A stretch of DNA of 64,000 nt from Porifericola rhodea. GTDB lineage: Bacteria > Bacteroidota > Bacteroidia > Cytophagales > Cyclobacteriaceae. The notes under the pieces are model-generated. The model did no database searches, was not told the DNA's origin, and worked only from the letters and a program-made list of their open reading frames with translations. The stretch covers positions 612,354 through 676,353 of the forward strand of contig NZ_CP119421.1 in assembly GCF_030506305.1 (NCBI RefSeq), written 5' to 3'. Positions 35,148-43,146 of the stretch are shown here, in pieces. Both the position numbers and the translations under genes were made by a program. Each line of letters begins with the position of its first letter. Position 1 is the first letter of the stretch.

Positions 35148-35933
35148 CTATTCTCCGGTAAAGTGTGCTTCGCGCTTAGAAAGAAAAGCCTGAGTACCTT
35201 CCTCAAAATCGTTAGATTTGCAGCAAGCCGCAAAGCTGTTAGCCTCAGTCTGATACCCATTTTCATCACCCGCAAAAGCCGCATTTACACAGTCAATGAC
35301 CATACCAATAGCCAAAGGTGCTTTTGACATGATTTTTCGCATCAATCGGTTTGAAAACTCTATCAGCTCCTGCTTATCCTTTACCAAAAAGTTAGCCAGC
35401 CCTATTTCTAATGCTTTTTCAGCAGAAATGGTATCCGCAGTCATCATCATCTCCAGAGCCCGCCCTTTACCTACAAGTTGCGTAAGCCTTTGGGTACCGC
35501 CAAAACCAGGAATAAGCCCAAGATTAACTTCGGGCTGCCCAAATACCGCATTGCTGGATACTACTCTAAGATGACAGGCCATAGCCAACTCACAGCCTCC
35601 TCCTAATGCAAAACCATGTACTGCTGCGATTACGGGCTTATCACATTTTTCTATTAGTGCAAAAACCTCCTGCCCTATTTCAGAGAACTTTCTCCCGTTT
35701 AGTTCATTCAGTTCAGCAATTTCCGCGATATCAGCACCAGCAGCAAAAGCCTTTTCCCCCTCTCCGGTAATTATCACCCCTCTTATATCTTTATCATCGT
35801 ACACTTCCTGAAAAGCCTCCCCCAGTTCTTCAAGGGTGGCCTTATTCAGAGCGTTCATTTTGTCTGCGCGACTAATGGTGATCATTAAAACCCCCTCTTC
35901 AAGGGTTGTAGTGAGAAACTTAAAGTTCGTCAT
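35148..35933 (-). CDS. Enoyl-CoA hydratase/isomerase family protein
   Basis: The 261-residue crotonase-fold enzyme hydrates trans-2-enoyl-CoA in fatty acid oxidation or related paths. The oxyanion-hole segments are AAGADIAE (64-71) and HGFALGGGCELAMAC (106-120). The two catalytic glutamates E115 and E135 (in QPEVNLGLIPG) are both present, which favours true hydratase activity. The start ATG at 35933 fits the family. No other beta-oxidation gene lies in the window. Confidence 0.94.
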   Translation of the reverse strand: MTNFKFLTTTLEEGVLMITISRADKMNALNKATLEELGEAFQEVYDDKDIRGVIITGEGEKAFAAGADIAEIAELNELNGRKFSEIGQEVFALIEKCDKPVIAAVHGFALGGGCELAMACHLRVVSSNAVFGQPEVNLGLIPGFGGTQRLTQLVGKGRALEMMMTADTISAEKALEIGLANFLVKDKQELIEFSNRLMRKIMSKAPLAIGMVIDCVNAAFAGDENGYQTEANSFAACCKSNDFEEGTQAFLSKREAHFTGE

Positions 35934-36189
35934 CTCAATGCCTTATGTTTTGCCCAAATATAACAGGTGGTGTACTAAACTCAAAAAGCGCTACTCTTAA
36001 TTGTCTTTTCTGAACTTATTTCACGCTCTGATAAACCCAAAGGATACATTATAGTTAAAGAGTTACTATTTAAAGTAATTTATTGCATTTACACACTGCA
36101 ATGCTGCTTTTCTGAGCTTTATAGCTTTACTTTAGGTCGCCAAGTAATACTGCTTAGTTAATATCATATGCTAACCCAAATTTATTTTT

Positions 36190-37650
36190 ATGGCTAATAA
36201 GAAAAAGATCACTGTAGCACATGGCGATGGCATCGGGCCAGAGATTATGAAAGCTACGCTGGACATACTTGAGGCTGCCGGCGCCCAGATAGAGACTGAG
36301 GTGATAGAAATTGGAGAAAAAGTGTTTAAGCAGGGCAACCCTGCCGGTATTGAGCCTTCTTCGTGGGACTCATTGCGTGAGACGCAGGTTTTTCTCAAAG
36401 CGCCTATTACTACCCCTCAGGGTGGCGGGTTTAAATCGCTTAACGTTACTACACGTACTACCCTCGGCCTGTACGCTAATGTACGCCCATGCCGCTCTTA
36501 CAGCCCTTATGTAGCTACCCGCCACAACAACCTGGACATGGTAATTATAAGGGAGAACGAAGAAGACCTGTATGCGGGTATAGAACACCAGCAAACTGAA
36601 GAAGTAGTACAAAGTCTTAAGCTGGTTAGTCGCCCTGGTAGCGAAAAAATTATCCGTTATGCCTTTGAATATGCTAAGGCCTACAATCGCAAAAAGGTTA
36701 CCTGCTTCTCCAAAGACAATATTATGAAGCTGGCTGATGGTCTTTTTCATAAAATTTTTGACGAGATAGGAGAAGAATATCCGGAGATAGAGAAAGAGCA
36801 TATGATTATTGACATAGGCTCCGCTATTCTGGCAGATAAACCCGAAACACTGGACGTAGTGGTTACGCTTAACCTCTATGGTGATATTATTTCTGACATT
36901 GCCGCACAAATTGCCGGCTCTGTCGGACTGGGTGGATCTGCTAATGTAGGCGAAGTTTGCGCTATGTTTGAAGCTATTCATGGTTCTGCACCTCCGATAG
37001 CAGGAAAGGATATTGCCAACCCTTCCGGACTAATTAATGCCGCAATTATGATGTTGGTACATATCGGGCAGCCCGAAATTGCCACCAAGATTAATAACGC
37101 ATGGCTTAAAACTATGGAAGACGGCATTCACACGGCAGATATTTTCCGTCCGGGCTCTAGTAAAGAAATTGTAGGTACACAAGGCTTTGCCAAGGCGGTT
37201 ATAGATAACTTAGGCAAACTACCCAAGCAGTTGAAGCCCGCAGAATTTGAACCAGTTCAAGGAAGCAAACTGCATCAGACGACTCCCTCTAATCCTAACT
37301 TGAAGAAAGAGTTAATCGGGGTAGATGTGTTTTTAGACTGGAAAGAAGGGAACAGAGACCCTCAGGTACTGGGCAAAAAACTGGAAGAACTAAGTGGGTC
37401 AGACTTTAAGCTGGATATGATCACCAACCGTGGAGTAAAAGTTTACCCTGAAGGCAAACCCGAAACTTTTGCTACTGACCACTGGCGTTGTCGTTTTGTA
37501 TCTTCAGAGTCTGAGGATGAAGTAGTAAGTCATAAACAAATTATTGATTTGCTTAGCCGTTTTGATGAGGCCAAACTTGATTTTATCAAAACCGAACATC
37601 TTTATAAGTTCAATGGCAAACGTGCCTTTTCCTCAGCAAGAGGAGATTAG
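36190..37650 (+). CDS. icd: NADP-dependent isocitrate dehydrogenase (long, Thermus/Rickettsia-like form)
   Basis: The 486-residue enzyme oxidises isocitrate to 2-oxoglutarate in the TCA cycle. The N-terminal 330 residues match the isocitrate/isopropylmalate dehydrogenase fold. HGDGIGPEI is near the start, and SLNVTTRTTLGLYANVRPC carries substrate-binding Ser, Asn and Arg. Metal-binding Asp are in NLYGDIISDIAAQIAG, and HGSAPPIAGKDIANPSG follows. A further 150-residue C-terminal domain (from about IGVDVFLDW) marks the long form. It is a single gene, with a bidirectional terminator after it. Confidence 0.94.
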   Translation: MANKKKITVAHGDGIGPEIMKATLDILEAAGAQIETEVIEIGEKVFKQGNPAGIEPSSWDSLRETQVFLKAPITTPQGGGFKSLNVTTRTTLGLYANVRPCRSYSPYVATRHNNLDMVIIRENEEDLYAGIEHQQTEEVVQSLKLVSRPGSEKIIRYAFEYAKAYNRKKVTCFSKDNIMKLADGLFHKIFDEIGEEYPEIEKEHMIIDIGSAILADKPETLDVVVTLNLYGDIISDIAAQIAGSVGLGGSANVGEVCAMFEAIHGSAPPIAGKDIANPSGLINAAIMMLVHIGQPEIATKINNAWLKTMEDGIHTADIFRPGSSKEIVGTQGFAKAVIDNLGKLPKQLKPAEFEPVQGSKLHQTTPSNPNLKKELIGVDVFLDWKEGNRDPQVLGKKLEELSGSDFKLDMITNRGVKVYPEGKPETFATDHWRCRFVSSESEDEVVSHKQIIDLLSRFDEAKLDFIKTEHLYKFNGKRAFSSARGD

Positions 37651-37654
37651 GAAC

Positions 37655-37685
37655 ACAAAAAAAGCAGGCTTACCGCCTGCTTTTT
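37655..37685. terminator. Bidirectional terminator between icd and the DUF5606 gene
   Basis: Stem AAAGCAGGC (37661-37669) / GCCTGCTTT (37675-37683) with a 5-base loop is flanked by A-run and T-run, so it works for both convergent genes. Confidence 0.88.
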
Positions 37686-37712
37686 CAATACTATGCTTTT
37701 TGATCCTAAATG

Positions 37713-38168
37713 TTAGGCGTCTTTTTCTTCTTTCTTTTCTTCTGTTTTATCTTCAGTTTCGCCTTCTTCTTTTTTGTCTTCAAAAATTTCCGGAGCGTAC
37801 TGTAGTAGTATTTTGTACCAGTTGACCAGCTTCTTCATATCCGAAGGATACACACGCTCCTCGTCATATTCAGGTATTACGTGTTTGGTAAAAGCCTTTA
37901 GCTCCTCACTATCCGAAGTGTCTACGCCAGGATCGTCGCCAAACTCATCATGTATTTTTTTGAAGACATCCTCCAGAGGTACTGCGCCTTCTGCATCTGT
38001 CGTATAAATAGATACCTCTTTAAGCACCGATACTCTATGGTTAGCTCCGATAACCAGCTTTTTCTTCTGGTCATCTAATGACTCTACAATAACACCGCTG
38101 CGGGTAGGCTTTACAATATGAAATAATCCTCCTTTTCCAGAAATGGATGCAATCTCATTCAAATCCAT
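37713..38168 (-). CDS. DUF5606 family protein
   Basis: The 151-residue cytoplasmic protein has a conserved N-terminal part (about 1-125) with ISGKGGLFHIVKPTRSGVIVESLD. A tail of nearly pure Lys, Glu, Asp and Thr (126-151) follows, typical of this Bacteroidota-specific family. The first 60 residues look like a small SH3-like beta-barrel. The function is unknown. It is separated from engB by about 140 bases. Confidence 0.82.
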   Translation of the reverse strand: MDLNEIASISGKGGLFHIVKPTRSGVIVESLDDQKKKLVIGANHRVSVLKEVSIYTTDAEGAVPLEDVFKKIHDEFGDDPGVDTSDSEELKAFTKHVIPEYDEERVYPSDMKKLVNWYKILLQYAPEIFEDKKEEGETEDKTEEKKEEKDA

Positions 38169-38309
38169 GAATTTTATCTTTTTGGGTTGTTCAACAAGTT
38201 CTGAAAGCTAAAACGCACCAGGGCTCTCTTTCATTTTATGAACGGCAAAGTAAAGCTGATTTGTTGAAAAACTGATGCTCTGCCGTCATTTTTTTTATAG
38301 CGCTAGCAC

Positions 38310-38906
38310 CTAAGCTAAATCCATTGTGTTATGGATGTACTCTAATATATCTTCTTTGCCAGTACTGTCTACAGATGAAGTAACAAAGATGGGAGGTAAC
38401 TCTTCCCACTCTTTTTTTAATGTTCTGCGATAAGCAGCTATAGATTTCTGAGTTTTATTGATTGACTGTTTATCTACTTTGGTAAATACCAAAGCAAAAG
38501 GAATTTGCTTTACTCCTGCCCATTCCATAAAGCTTAGATCAATCTCCTGAGCAGGTATGCGGGAATCTATAAGAATAAACAGGCAAACCAGCTGAGGGCG
38601 TTGTAAAAGATAGTTTTCTATCATTACCCCCCAGTCTGCACGCTTACTTTTGCTCACTTTGGCCCAGCCATAGCCCGGTAGGTCTACCAGATGCCATTGC
38701 TGATTAATTTTAAAGTGATTGATCAGTTGTGTTTTGCCGGGCTTACCCGAAGTTTTAGCAAGTTTTTTTCTCCCGGTCAACATATTTATGAGCGAAGACT
38801 TGCCCACATTTGACCTTCCTATAAAAGCATATTCCGGCAGACGGCTCTCTGGACACTGCTTTACATCTGAAGCACTTTTTACAAATTCAGCTTCTTTTAC
38901 CAACAT
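38310..38906 (-). CDS. engB: Ribosome biogenesis GTPase YihA/YsxC (EngB)
   Basis: The 198-residue essential GTPase helps assemble the large ribosomal subunit. The start chosen is the ATG at 38906, giving MLVKEAEFVKSASDV, four bases after the stop of the upstream gene. An in-frame ATG at 38936 would lie inside that gene. GTPase motifs are GRSNVGKSS (G1), a conserved T in AKTSGKPGKT (G2), DLPGYGWAKV (G3), TKVDK (G4) and TSSVDSTG (G5). Confidence 0.95.
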   Translation of the reverse strand: MLVKEAEFVKSASDVKQCPESRLPEYAFIGRSNVGKSSLINMLTGRKKLAKTSGKPGKTQLINHFKINQQWHLVDLPGYGWAKVSKSKRADWGVMIENYLLQRPQLVCLFILIDSRIPAQEIDLSFMEWAGVKQIPFALVFTKVDKQSINKTQKSIAAYRRTLKKEWEELPPIFVTSSVDSTGKEDILEYIHNTMDLA

Positions 38907-38910
38907 ATTC

Positions 38911-39531
38911 TTAATTATCTTCTTCTCTAAAATCATTCACTAAACGAAACATAGGTCGCTTATACACCGGCCCGCCACTGCTATCTATGGTAGACATTAC
39001 ATTTTTGTACTTCTCTAGAAATATGTTAAAATCTTCACTGAAGCGATCATAACGAATACGGTATAGCAATATGCTATTATTAGAATTGACAATCTGATCG
39101 CGCAAAACACTGATCATAGGACTTACAGCATCTGCCTGCATATCGTCTACATAGTCTATAATTGTATTACTCACTACGTCATTAGCACTATCATAACTGT
39201 CTATAAGCATAGAGTTAGCTACACTTACCGAGTCATAGCGCAAATCCTTCAGCATATCTACCATTAGTTCCAAAGAGTCCAGCGTATCGGCACCATAATA
39301 GTCTGCCCTGCGAATTTCGTCTATCAGAAGCTGCAAGTTAGTAAGTTTTTTGTCATCATCTTCCATCATTACGGCCCAGGACTGAGCCAGGCTATCATTT
39401 AAGCCATAGTAGACCGTACGCAGCGAATCAAACTGTTCTTCAGTAAGCTGATCTTCCTTTTGCCGGTTGATACGTGAAGTGCAGGCAGCAAACAAAAAAA
39501 ATAACAGCGAGAGCCAGATTGTATTCTTCAT
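38911..39531 (-). CDS. Hypothetical lipoprotein upstream of engB
   Basis: I do not recognise the family. The 206-residue protein has a lipobox ending near C17 (LFAAC) and then a predicted all-helical, acidic body with many Asp, Ser and Leu. The ATG at 39531 is preferred over a TTG one codon earlier. The stop codon lies four bases before the engB start, so the two are co-transcribed. A divergent gene lies 150 bases upstream, with overlapping inverted repeats between. Confidence 0.72.
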   Translation of the reverse strand: MKNTIWLSLLFFLFAACTSRINRQKEDQLTEEQFDSLRTVYYGLNDSLAQSWAVMMEDDDKKLTNLQLLIDEIRRADYYGADTLDSLELMVDMLKDLRYDSVSVANSMLIDSYDSANDVVSNTIIDYVDDMQADAVSPMISVLRDQIVNSNNSILLYRIRYDRFSEDFNIFLEKYKNVMSTIDSSGGPVYKRPMFRLVNDFREEDN

Positions 39532-39621
39532 CAAAAAACTATGTGATTTTTATACAGAAAGATTAGTTTTACGGCGCTGCCCTACAGCAATTTGAGCAGC
39601 AATTATGTTATAAATATAATA

Positions 39622-39653
39622 CAAACTACCGCATTATATTGTTTGTAGCGGTA
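39622..39653. repeat. Two overlapping inverted repeats in a divergent promoter region
   Basis: CAAAC (39622-39626) pairs with GTTTG (39641-39645), and TACCGC (39627-39632) pairs with GCGGTA (39648-39653). The two are interleaved, so they could serve as two half-site pairs for a regulator of either divergent gene. Confidence 0.3.
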
Positions 39654-39687
39654 ATTATCAGCAACAGTAGCGCACCTATTTTCGCTT

Positions 39688-40197
39688 ATGCCAAAAAAAA
39701 GACATTTTTTAAGCAATGCTTATGAATATTTCAACACCCTTATTATGGTGTTTTATCTGATGGTAGGCATTCCTCTTATCTTTTTTGTACTAATTTATTT
39801 GCAGTATGAAGGCCAGGGCGGTTTGCAAGCTACCCAGCGAATGGAAATATTACTGCATATTGTGCTGCCAATCTCCATTGTGGCCAGTCTGTACTTTGCT
39901 TATAACATCTATAAAAAGGAGCTGCAAAAGCGTCAGCCACAAAAGTTTCAGGAAAAGCTTCGTACTTTTTATGAAGTCTCGCTATACAAATATGCCCTGC
40001 TGAGTCTTGCCAATTTTCTGGCCGTGGTAGGTATGTACTTTAGTGGAGAACAGCTGTTTGCTGGCTTGTATGCCATTGCACTGGTAGTATTTTCGCTCAA
40101 CAGACCTACGCATCAGCGTATTGTCAAAGATGTAAAGCTGAACGAAGAAGAGGAAGAATGGCTTAGAAGCGATAAAAATTTTGATGAGCTCCAATAG
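39688..40197 (+). CDS. Membrane protein of unknown function upstream of the SprT-like gene
   Basis: No family is recognised with confidence. The 169-residue product has four hydrophobic segments (roughly 16-36, 49-69, 95-113 and 115-133) separated by basic loops, and an acidic C-terminus (NEEEEEWLRSDKNFDEL). It overlaps the SprT-like gene by 14 bases, so the pair is translationally coupled. Membership in a small Bacteroidota-wide membrane family is likely. Confidence 0.75.
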   Translation: MPKKRHFLSNAYEYFNTLIMVFYLMVGIPLIFFVLIYLQYEGQGGLQATQRMEILLHIVLPISIVASLYFAYNIYKKELQKRQPQKFQEKLRTFYEVSLYKYALLSLANFLAVVGMYFSGEQLFAGLYAIALVVFSLNRPTHQRIVKDVKLNEEEEEWLRSDKNFDELQ

Positions 40198-40816
40198 TAA
40201 AATTACGACAGTACTTAACCGGCATGTGCCTAATGCTGCGCAGCCTTACTGCCTGGAGCTTTGGCTGAAGTACCCTTTTAGCCTGCAAATTACACCTAAA
40301 AGACTTTCTAAGCTAGGCGACTACCGATATCATAAAGGCAAAGGCACTCATATTATTACACTTAATGCTACGCTCAACCGCTACGCTTTTTTAATTACTT
40401 ATATTCATGAGATCGCTCATCTACTTGCCTTTCAGCAGCATGGGTTTAAAATAGCGCCTCACGGTAAGGAGTGGAAGGCAAGCTTTAGACAATTGATGCA
40501 GCCTTTGCTTACAAACGATGTTTTTCCTGAGGATGTATTGCCCCCATTGCAAAATTATATGCGCAACCCTAAGGCGGCCAGTGGCTCTGATCAGAAGCTT
40601 TCGCTGGCCCTACAGCAGTACGACCAGCAGGATGGCAGCGTCCCCCTCTCACTGGTACAGCCAGAGCAGAAGTTTCAGTTTAGAGAGATGACTTTTGTAA
40701 AGGAGTCTGTCAGGCGTACCAGGGCTTTGTGCCGCGATGTAAAAAGCGGTAAGCGCTATCTGGTATCAGAAATTGCCCGTGTTAGGTTGCTCAGGGAAGA
40801 GACAGGCGGCGTATAA
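40184..40816 (+). CDS. SprT-like zinc metalloprotease domain protein
   Basis: The 210-residue protein has the SprT-like core with the zinc motif HEIAH (H75, E76, H79). A third histidine is at H93 in APHGKEW. A basic C-terminal part follows. The frame extends one codon to a TTG, but the ATG at 40184 is the natural start. The C-terminal zinc ribbon of many SprT proteins is not evident. Eukaryotic relatives (Spartan) cleave DNA-protein crosslinks; the bacterial role is unclear. Its last 26 bases overlap the convergent gene 40791-41363. Confidence 0.88.
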   Translation: MSSNSKITTVLNRHVPNAAQPYCLELWLKYPFSLQITPKRLSKLGDYRYHKGKGTHIITLNATLNRYAFLITYIHEIAHLLAFQQHGFKIAPHGKEWKASFRQLMQPLLTNDVFPEDVLPPLQNYMRNPKAASGSDQKLSLALQQYDQQDGSVPLSLVQPEQKFQFREMTFVKESVRRTRALCRDVKSGKRYLVSEIARVRLLREETGGV

Positions 40817-41363
40817 TCAGAGAGCTTACCAACTCATAAAACTGAAGTGGCTTCAGCGTACGCCAGTTATCTATCTGCAAGCTACCGCCATAGTTGATAT
40901 AAGAGTCAATATTAAAGACCGTCATCTCCTCTAGCACAAAATCGCGAAAGCCTACTGCCGCAATCCAACCATCTTCCACATCTTCAAACCATTCTTCGTA
41001 ATAGCAATCATCTGAACCATGAAAGTTGAGAATATTCTCGCCAACAAGTATAAACTGATTGATGCCCCGCTTGGTCAGATGGTCTATGATATTCCTTTTC
41101 AGGTGCATGATGTCATTATACAGGGCATCATTCCATTCGCCTATCAATTCTATTACACAAAACCTTCTCTGGTAATCGGCAAAAAGGATTTTAATGTAAA
41201 GTGTCTCTGAGCCCATAAAATCCCAGGCAGGGTCTATGTAATAGCCATAAACGGTATTGGTATACAGTTCGTAATTATATTCTTTACCGAAGAAAGGCGA
41301 TTGCTCATCTTCCGACGGATTGTAGTATTTATGCCAGTTGTAGAAAGGCTCAATATTGTGCAT
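40791..41363 (-). CDS. Conserved hypothetical protein (190 residues)
   Basis: No family could be named. The protein is soluble, rich in Tyr, Trp, Asp and Glu, and starts MHNIEPFYNWHKYYNP. Central predicted beta/alpha segments are LYIKILFADYQRRFCVIELIG and RGINQFILVGENIL, and a DCYYEEWFEDVEDGW stretch follows. No signal peptide or membrane helix is seen. Its 3' end overlaps the SprT-like gene tail to tail by 26 bases. The ATG is preceded by an AGGAAAG stretch that can pair with an upstream CTTTCCTG (41366-41408). Confidence 0.72.
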   Translation of the reverse strand: MHNIEPFYNWHKYYNPSEDEQSPFFGKEYNYELYTNTVYGYYIDPAWDFMGSETLYIKILFADYQRRFCVIELIGEWNDALYNDIMHLKRNIIDHLTKRGINQFILVGENILNFHGSDDCYYEEWFEDVEDGWIAAVGFRDFVLEEMTVFNIDSYINYGGSLQIDNWRTLKPLQFYELVSSLIIRRLSLP

Positions 41364-41365
41364 AG

Positions 41366-41408
41366 CTTTCCTGTGTTAGCAGTTAGGTGTATGGAAGCTC
41401 CAGGAAAG
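41366..41408 (-). promoter_or_regulatory. Long-loop hairpin pairing the start-proximal purine stretch of the 190-residue protein gene
   Basis: CTTTCCTG (41366-41373) and CAGGAAAG (41401-41408) are perfect 8-bp inverted copies. On the minus-strand mRNA the copy at 41373-41366 reads CAGGAAAG and ends two bases before the ATG at 41363, so pairing would mask the initiation site. It could equally be a DNA dyad. Confidence 0.38.
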
Positions 41409-41425
41409 TGAAGTCAGTTCAATGT

Positions 41426-42235
41426 CTAAAAATCATGTTTTTCAGCCGCCAGAGCCTGACGTACAGAGCCATGTTTTTTCAGCAAAGCTTCTGCTTTTTC
41501 CCTGTCCACATTTAACTCTTCCATCAGCATTCTCGTTCCCCTATCTACCAGTTTATTATTACTTAATTGCATATCTATCATACGGTTGCCTTTTACCCTG
41601 CCCAGGCCAATCATGGTAGCGGTAGAGATCATATTGAGCACTAGTTTCTGGGCAGTACCGGCCTTCATTCGGGTGCTACCGGTTACAAACTCTGGCCCTA
41701 CTACAACTTCTACCGGAATTTCTGCGGCTTCAGCCAGGGCACTCTCCGCATTACACGTGATACAGCCGGTAAGTATCCCCTGTTCACGCGCCTTTTTTAC
41801 CCCTCCTATTACGTAAGGCGTACGACCTGATGCAGCAATACCTATGAGCGTATCTTTATTGTTGATATTAAAAGCCTGTAGGTCTTTCCATGCTTGCTCA
41901 GGGTCATCTTCCGCAAACTCTACGGCTTTGCGCATGGCATCATCACCACCCGCCATAATACCAATAACCCAGTCGTGTGGTACTCCATAAGTAGGAGGAC
42001 ACTCTGAGGCATCAACTACACCTAAACGTCCGCTGGTACCTGCTCCAATGTAAAAAAGACGTCCGCCCTGCTTCATTCGGGCTACAATGCCCTCTACTAA
42101 TTTTTCTATTTGCGGAATCACTTTCTCTACCGCATAGGCTACTTTTTTGTCTTCGTTGTTAATACCCGCCAGTAACTCACGGGTAGGCATTTTTTCCAGA
42201 TCGTTATAAAGTGAGGAGGATTCAGTTGTGCTCAT
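41426..42235 (-). CDS. murQ: N-acetylmuramic acid 6-phosphate etherase
   Basis: This cytoplasmic SIS-domain enzyme cleaves the lactyl ether of MurNAc-6-phosphate to give GlcNAc-6-phosphate and lactate in cell-wall recycling. The 269-residue product has the family motif YIGAGTSGRLGVVDASECPPTYG, split by its turn, with the catalytic-type glutamate E78. A second sugar-phosphate site is in GIAASGRTPYVIGG, and the C-terminal end has EKAEALLKKHGSVRQAL. Its ATG overlaps the stop of the kinase gene by four bases (ATGA), so the two are coupled. Confidence 0.96.
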   Translation of the reverse strand: MSTTESSSLYNDLEKMPTRELLAGINNEDKKVAYAVEKVIPQIEKLVEGIVARMKQGGRLFYIGAGTSGRLGVVDASECPPTYGVPHDWVIGIMAGGDDAMRKAVEFAEDDPEQAWKDLQAFNINNKDTLIGIAASGRTPYVIGGVKKAREQGILTGCITCNAESALAEAAEIPVEVVVGPEFVTGSTRMKAGTAQKLVLNMISTATMIGLGRVKGNRMIDMQLSNNKLVDRGTRMLMEELNVDREKAEALLKKHGSVRQALAAEKHDF

Positions 42236-43080
42236 GATTTAAGTGCTTCTTGGTGAAATAAAGTTAATCCGGCAATAGGTGTTTCTAATATGTTAAACAC
42301 TCTCAGCCCTTTGTCATTAGCTACCTGACGAAGCAGGTTGCCAAAATAGAAAGCGATGGAGCCGGTAAAATGAATTTTATATTCTTCGTAATTCTCGTAT
42401 CGGGCAATAGTCTTGTTAAAGAAATGCGCAAAAATATCATAGACCATGCGAGTCATATAAGGATCTTTGAGGTTCTGGAATACAAATTTAGCGAAGCCTG
42501 CCAGATATCGGTTAGCAAAAGGATCGTGGTAAACTTTATCCAGTACATTTTCTTTGCTAACATCAAAGCGCTTCTCCAGTCGCTCGGAAATCGCAGTTGG
42601 CAACTCCCGGCGGAAATAGCGATTGAGCAATTCTTTACCTATATGATTACCGCTTCCTTCGTCTCCCAGCACATAGCCGAGAGGAGGAATATTATCTATA
42701 ATCTGCTTACCATTGTAGAGACAGGTATTAGACCCTGTACCTAATATACAGGCAATACCGGGCTCGCTACCACAAAGCGCACGCGCTGCTCCCAACTGAT
42801 CGTTATCTACCTCTATTTCTGCACCTTTAAAAACCAACGCCAGAGCATTTTGTACTTTAGCACAGGAAGAGTCGGTAGCGCAACCAGCACCATAGAAATA
42901 AACCTCACGGATATTAGCTTCCAGTTGGGGATAAAGCTCATCTTTAAGAACTTCTACCATTTTATCGTGGCTGGTCATAAATGGATTAAGCCCCACAGTA
43001 CGTGCCTGGGTTATTTTTCCATCATCTCCTATTACCCGCCAGTCAGTTTTAGTAGACCCGCTGTCTGCTATTAATATCAT
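42232..43080 (-). CDS. BadF/BadG-family amino-sugar kinase (MurNAc/GlcNAc kinase)
   Basis: The 282-residue ASKHA-fold kinase has the phosphate-1 motif DSGSTKTDW (6-14), the adenosine motif GTGSNTCLYNG, and GDEGSGNHIGKELL. It sits directly upstream of murQ with a 4-base overlap. Together they would phosphorylate MurNAc and then cleave the ether, as MurK-MurQ do in Clostridium. GlcNAc is also a possible substrate for the kinase. Domain family: BadF/BadG/BcrA/BcrD ATPase. No phosphotransferase (murP) gene is present, so MurNAc would enter unphosphorylated. Confidence 0.88.
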   Translation of the reverse strand: MILIADSGSTKTDWRVIGDDGKITQARTVGLNPFMTSHDKMVEVLKDELYPQLEANIREVYFYGAGCATDSSCAKVQNALALVFKGAEIEVDNDQLGAARALCGSEPGIACILGTGSNTCLYNGKQIIDNIPPLGYVLGDEGSGNHIGKELLNRYFRRELPTAISERLEKRFDVSKENVLDKVYHDPFANRYLAGFAKFVFQNLKDPYMTRMVYDIFAHFFNKTIARYENYEEYKIHFTGSIAFYFGNLLRQVANDKGLRVFNILETPIAGLTLFHQEALKS

Positions 43081-43146
43081 CTGTGTTAGTTTATATTCTT
43101 ATTTGTGGGGTAAAATTATAACTTTCCGACTTAAATCAGTGATACA

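Noticed and set aside
33007-36136. Recurring TTTACTTTAGGT 12-mer as a regulatory repeat
   Set aside because: Only three copies were seen, one being the end of the dut coding region. Positions relative to genes are inconsistent, and AT-rich composition makes chance likely.
36370-36981. 203-residue frame antisense to the isocitrate dehydrogenase gene
   Set aside because: Although long, it lies wholly opposite a strongly conserved gene. The Phe/Tyr/Asn-rich product resembles no family and has no promoter or start signal.
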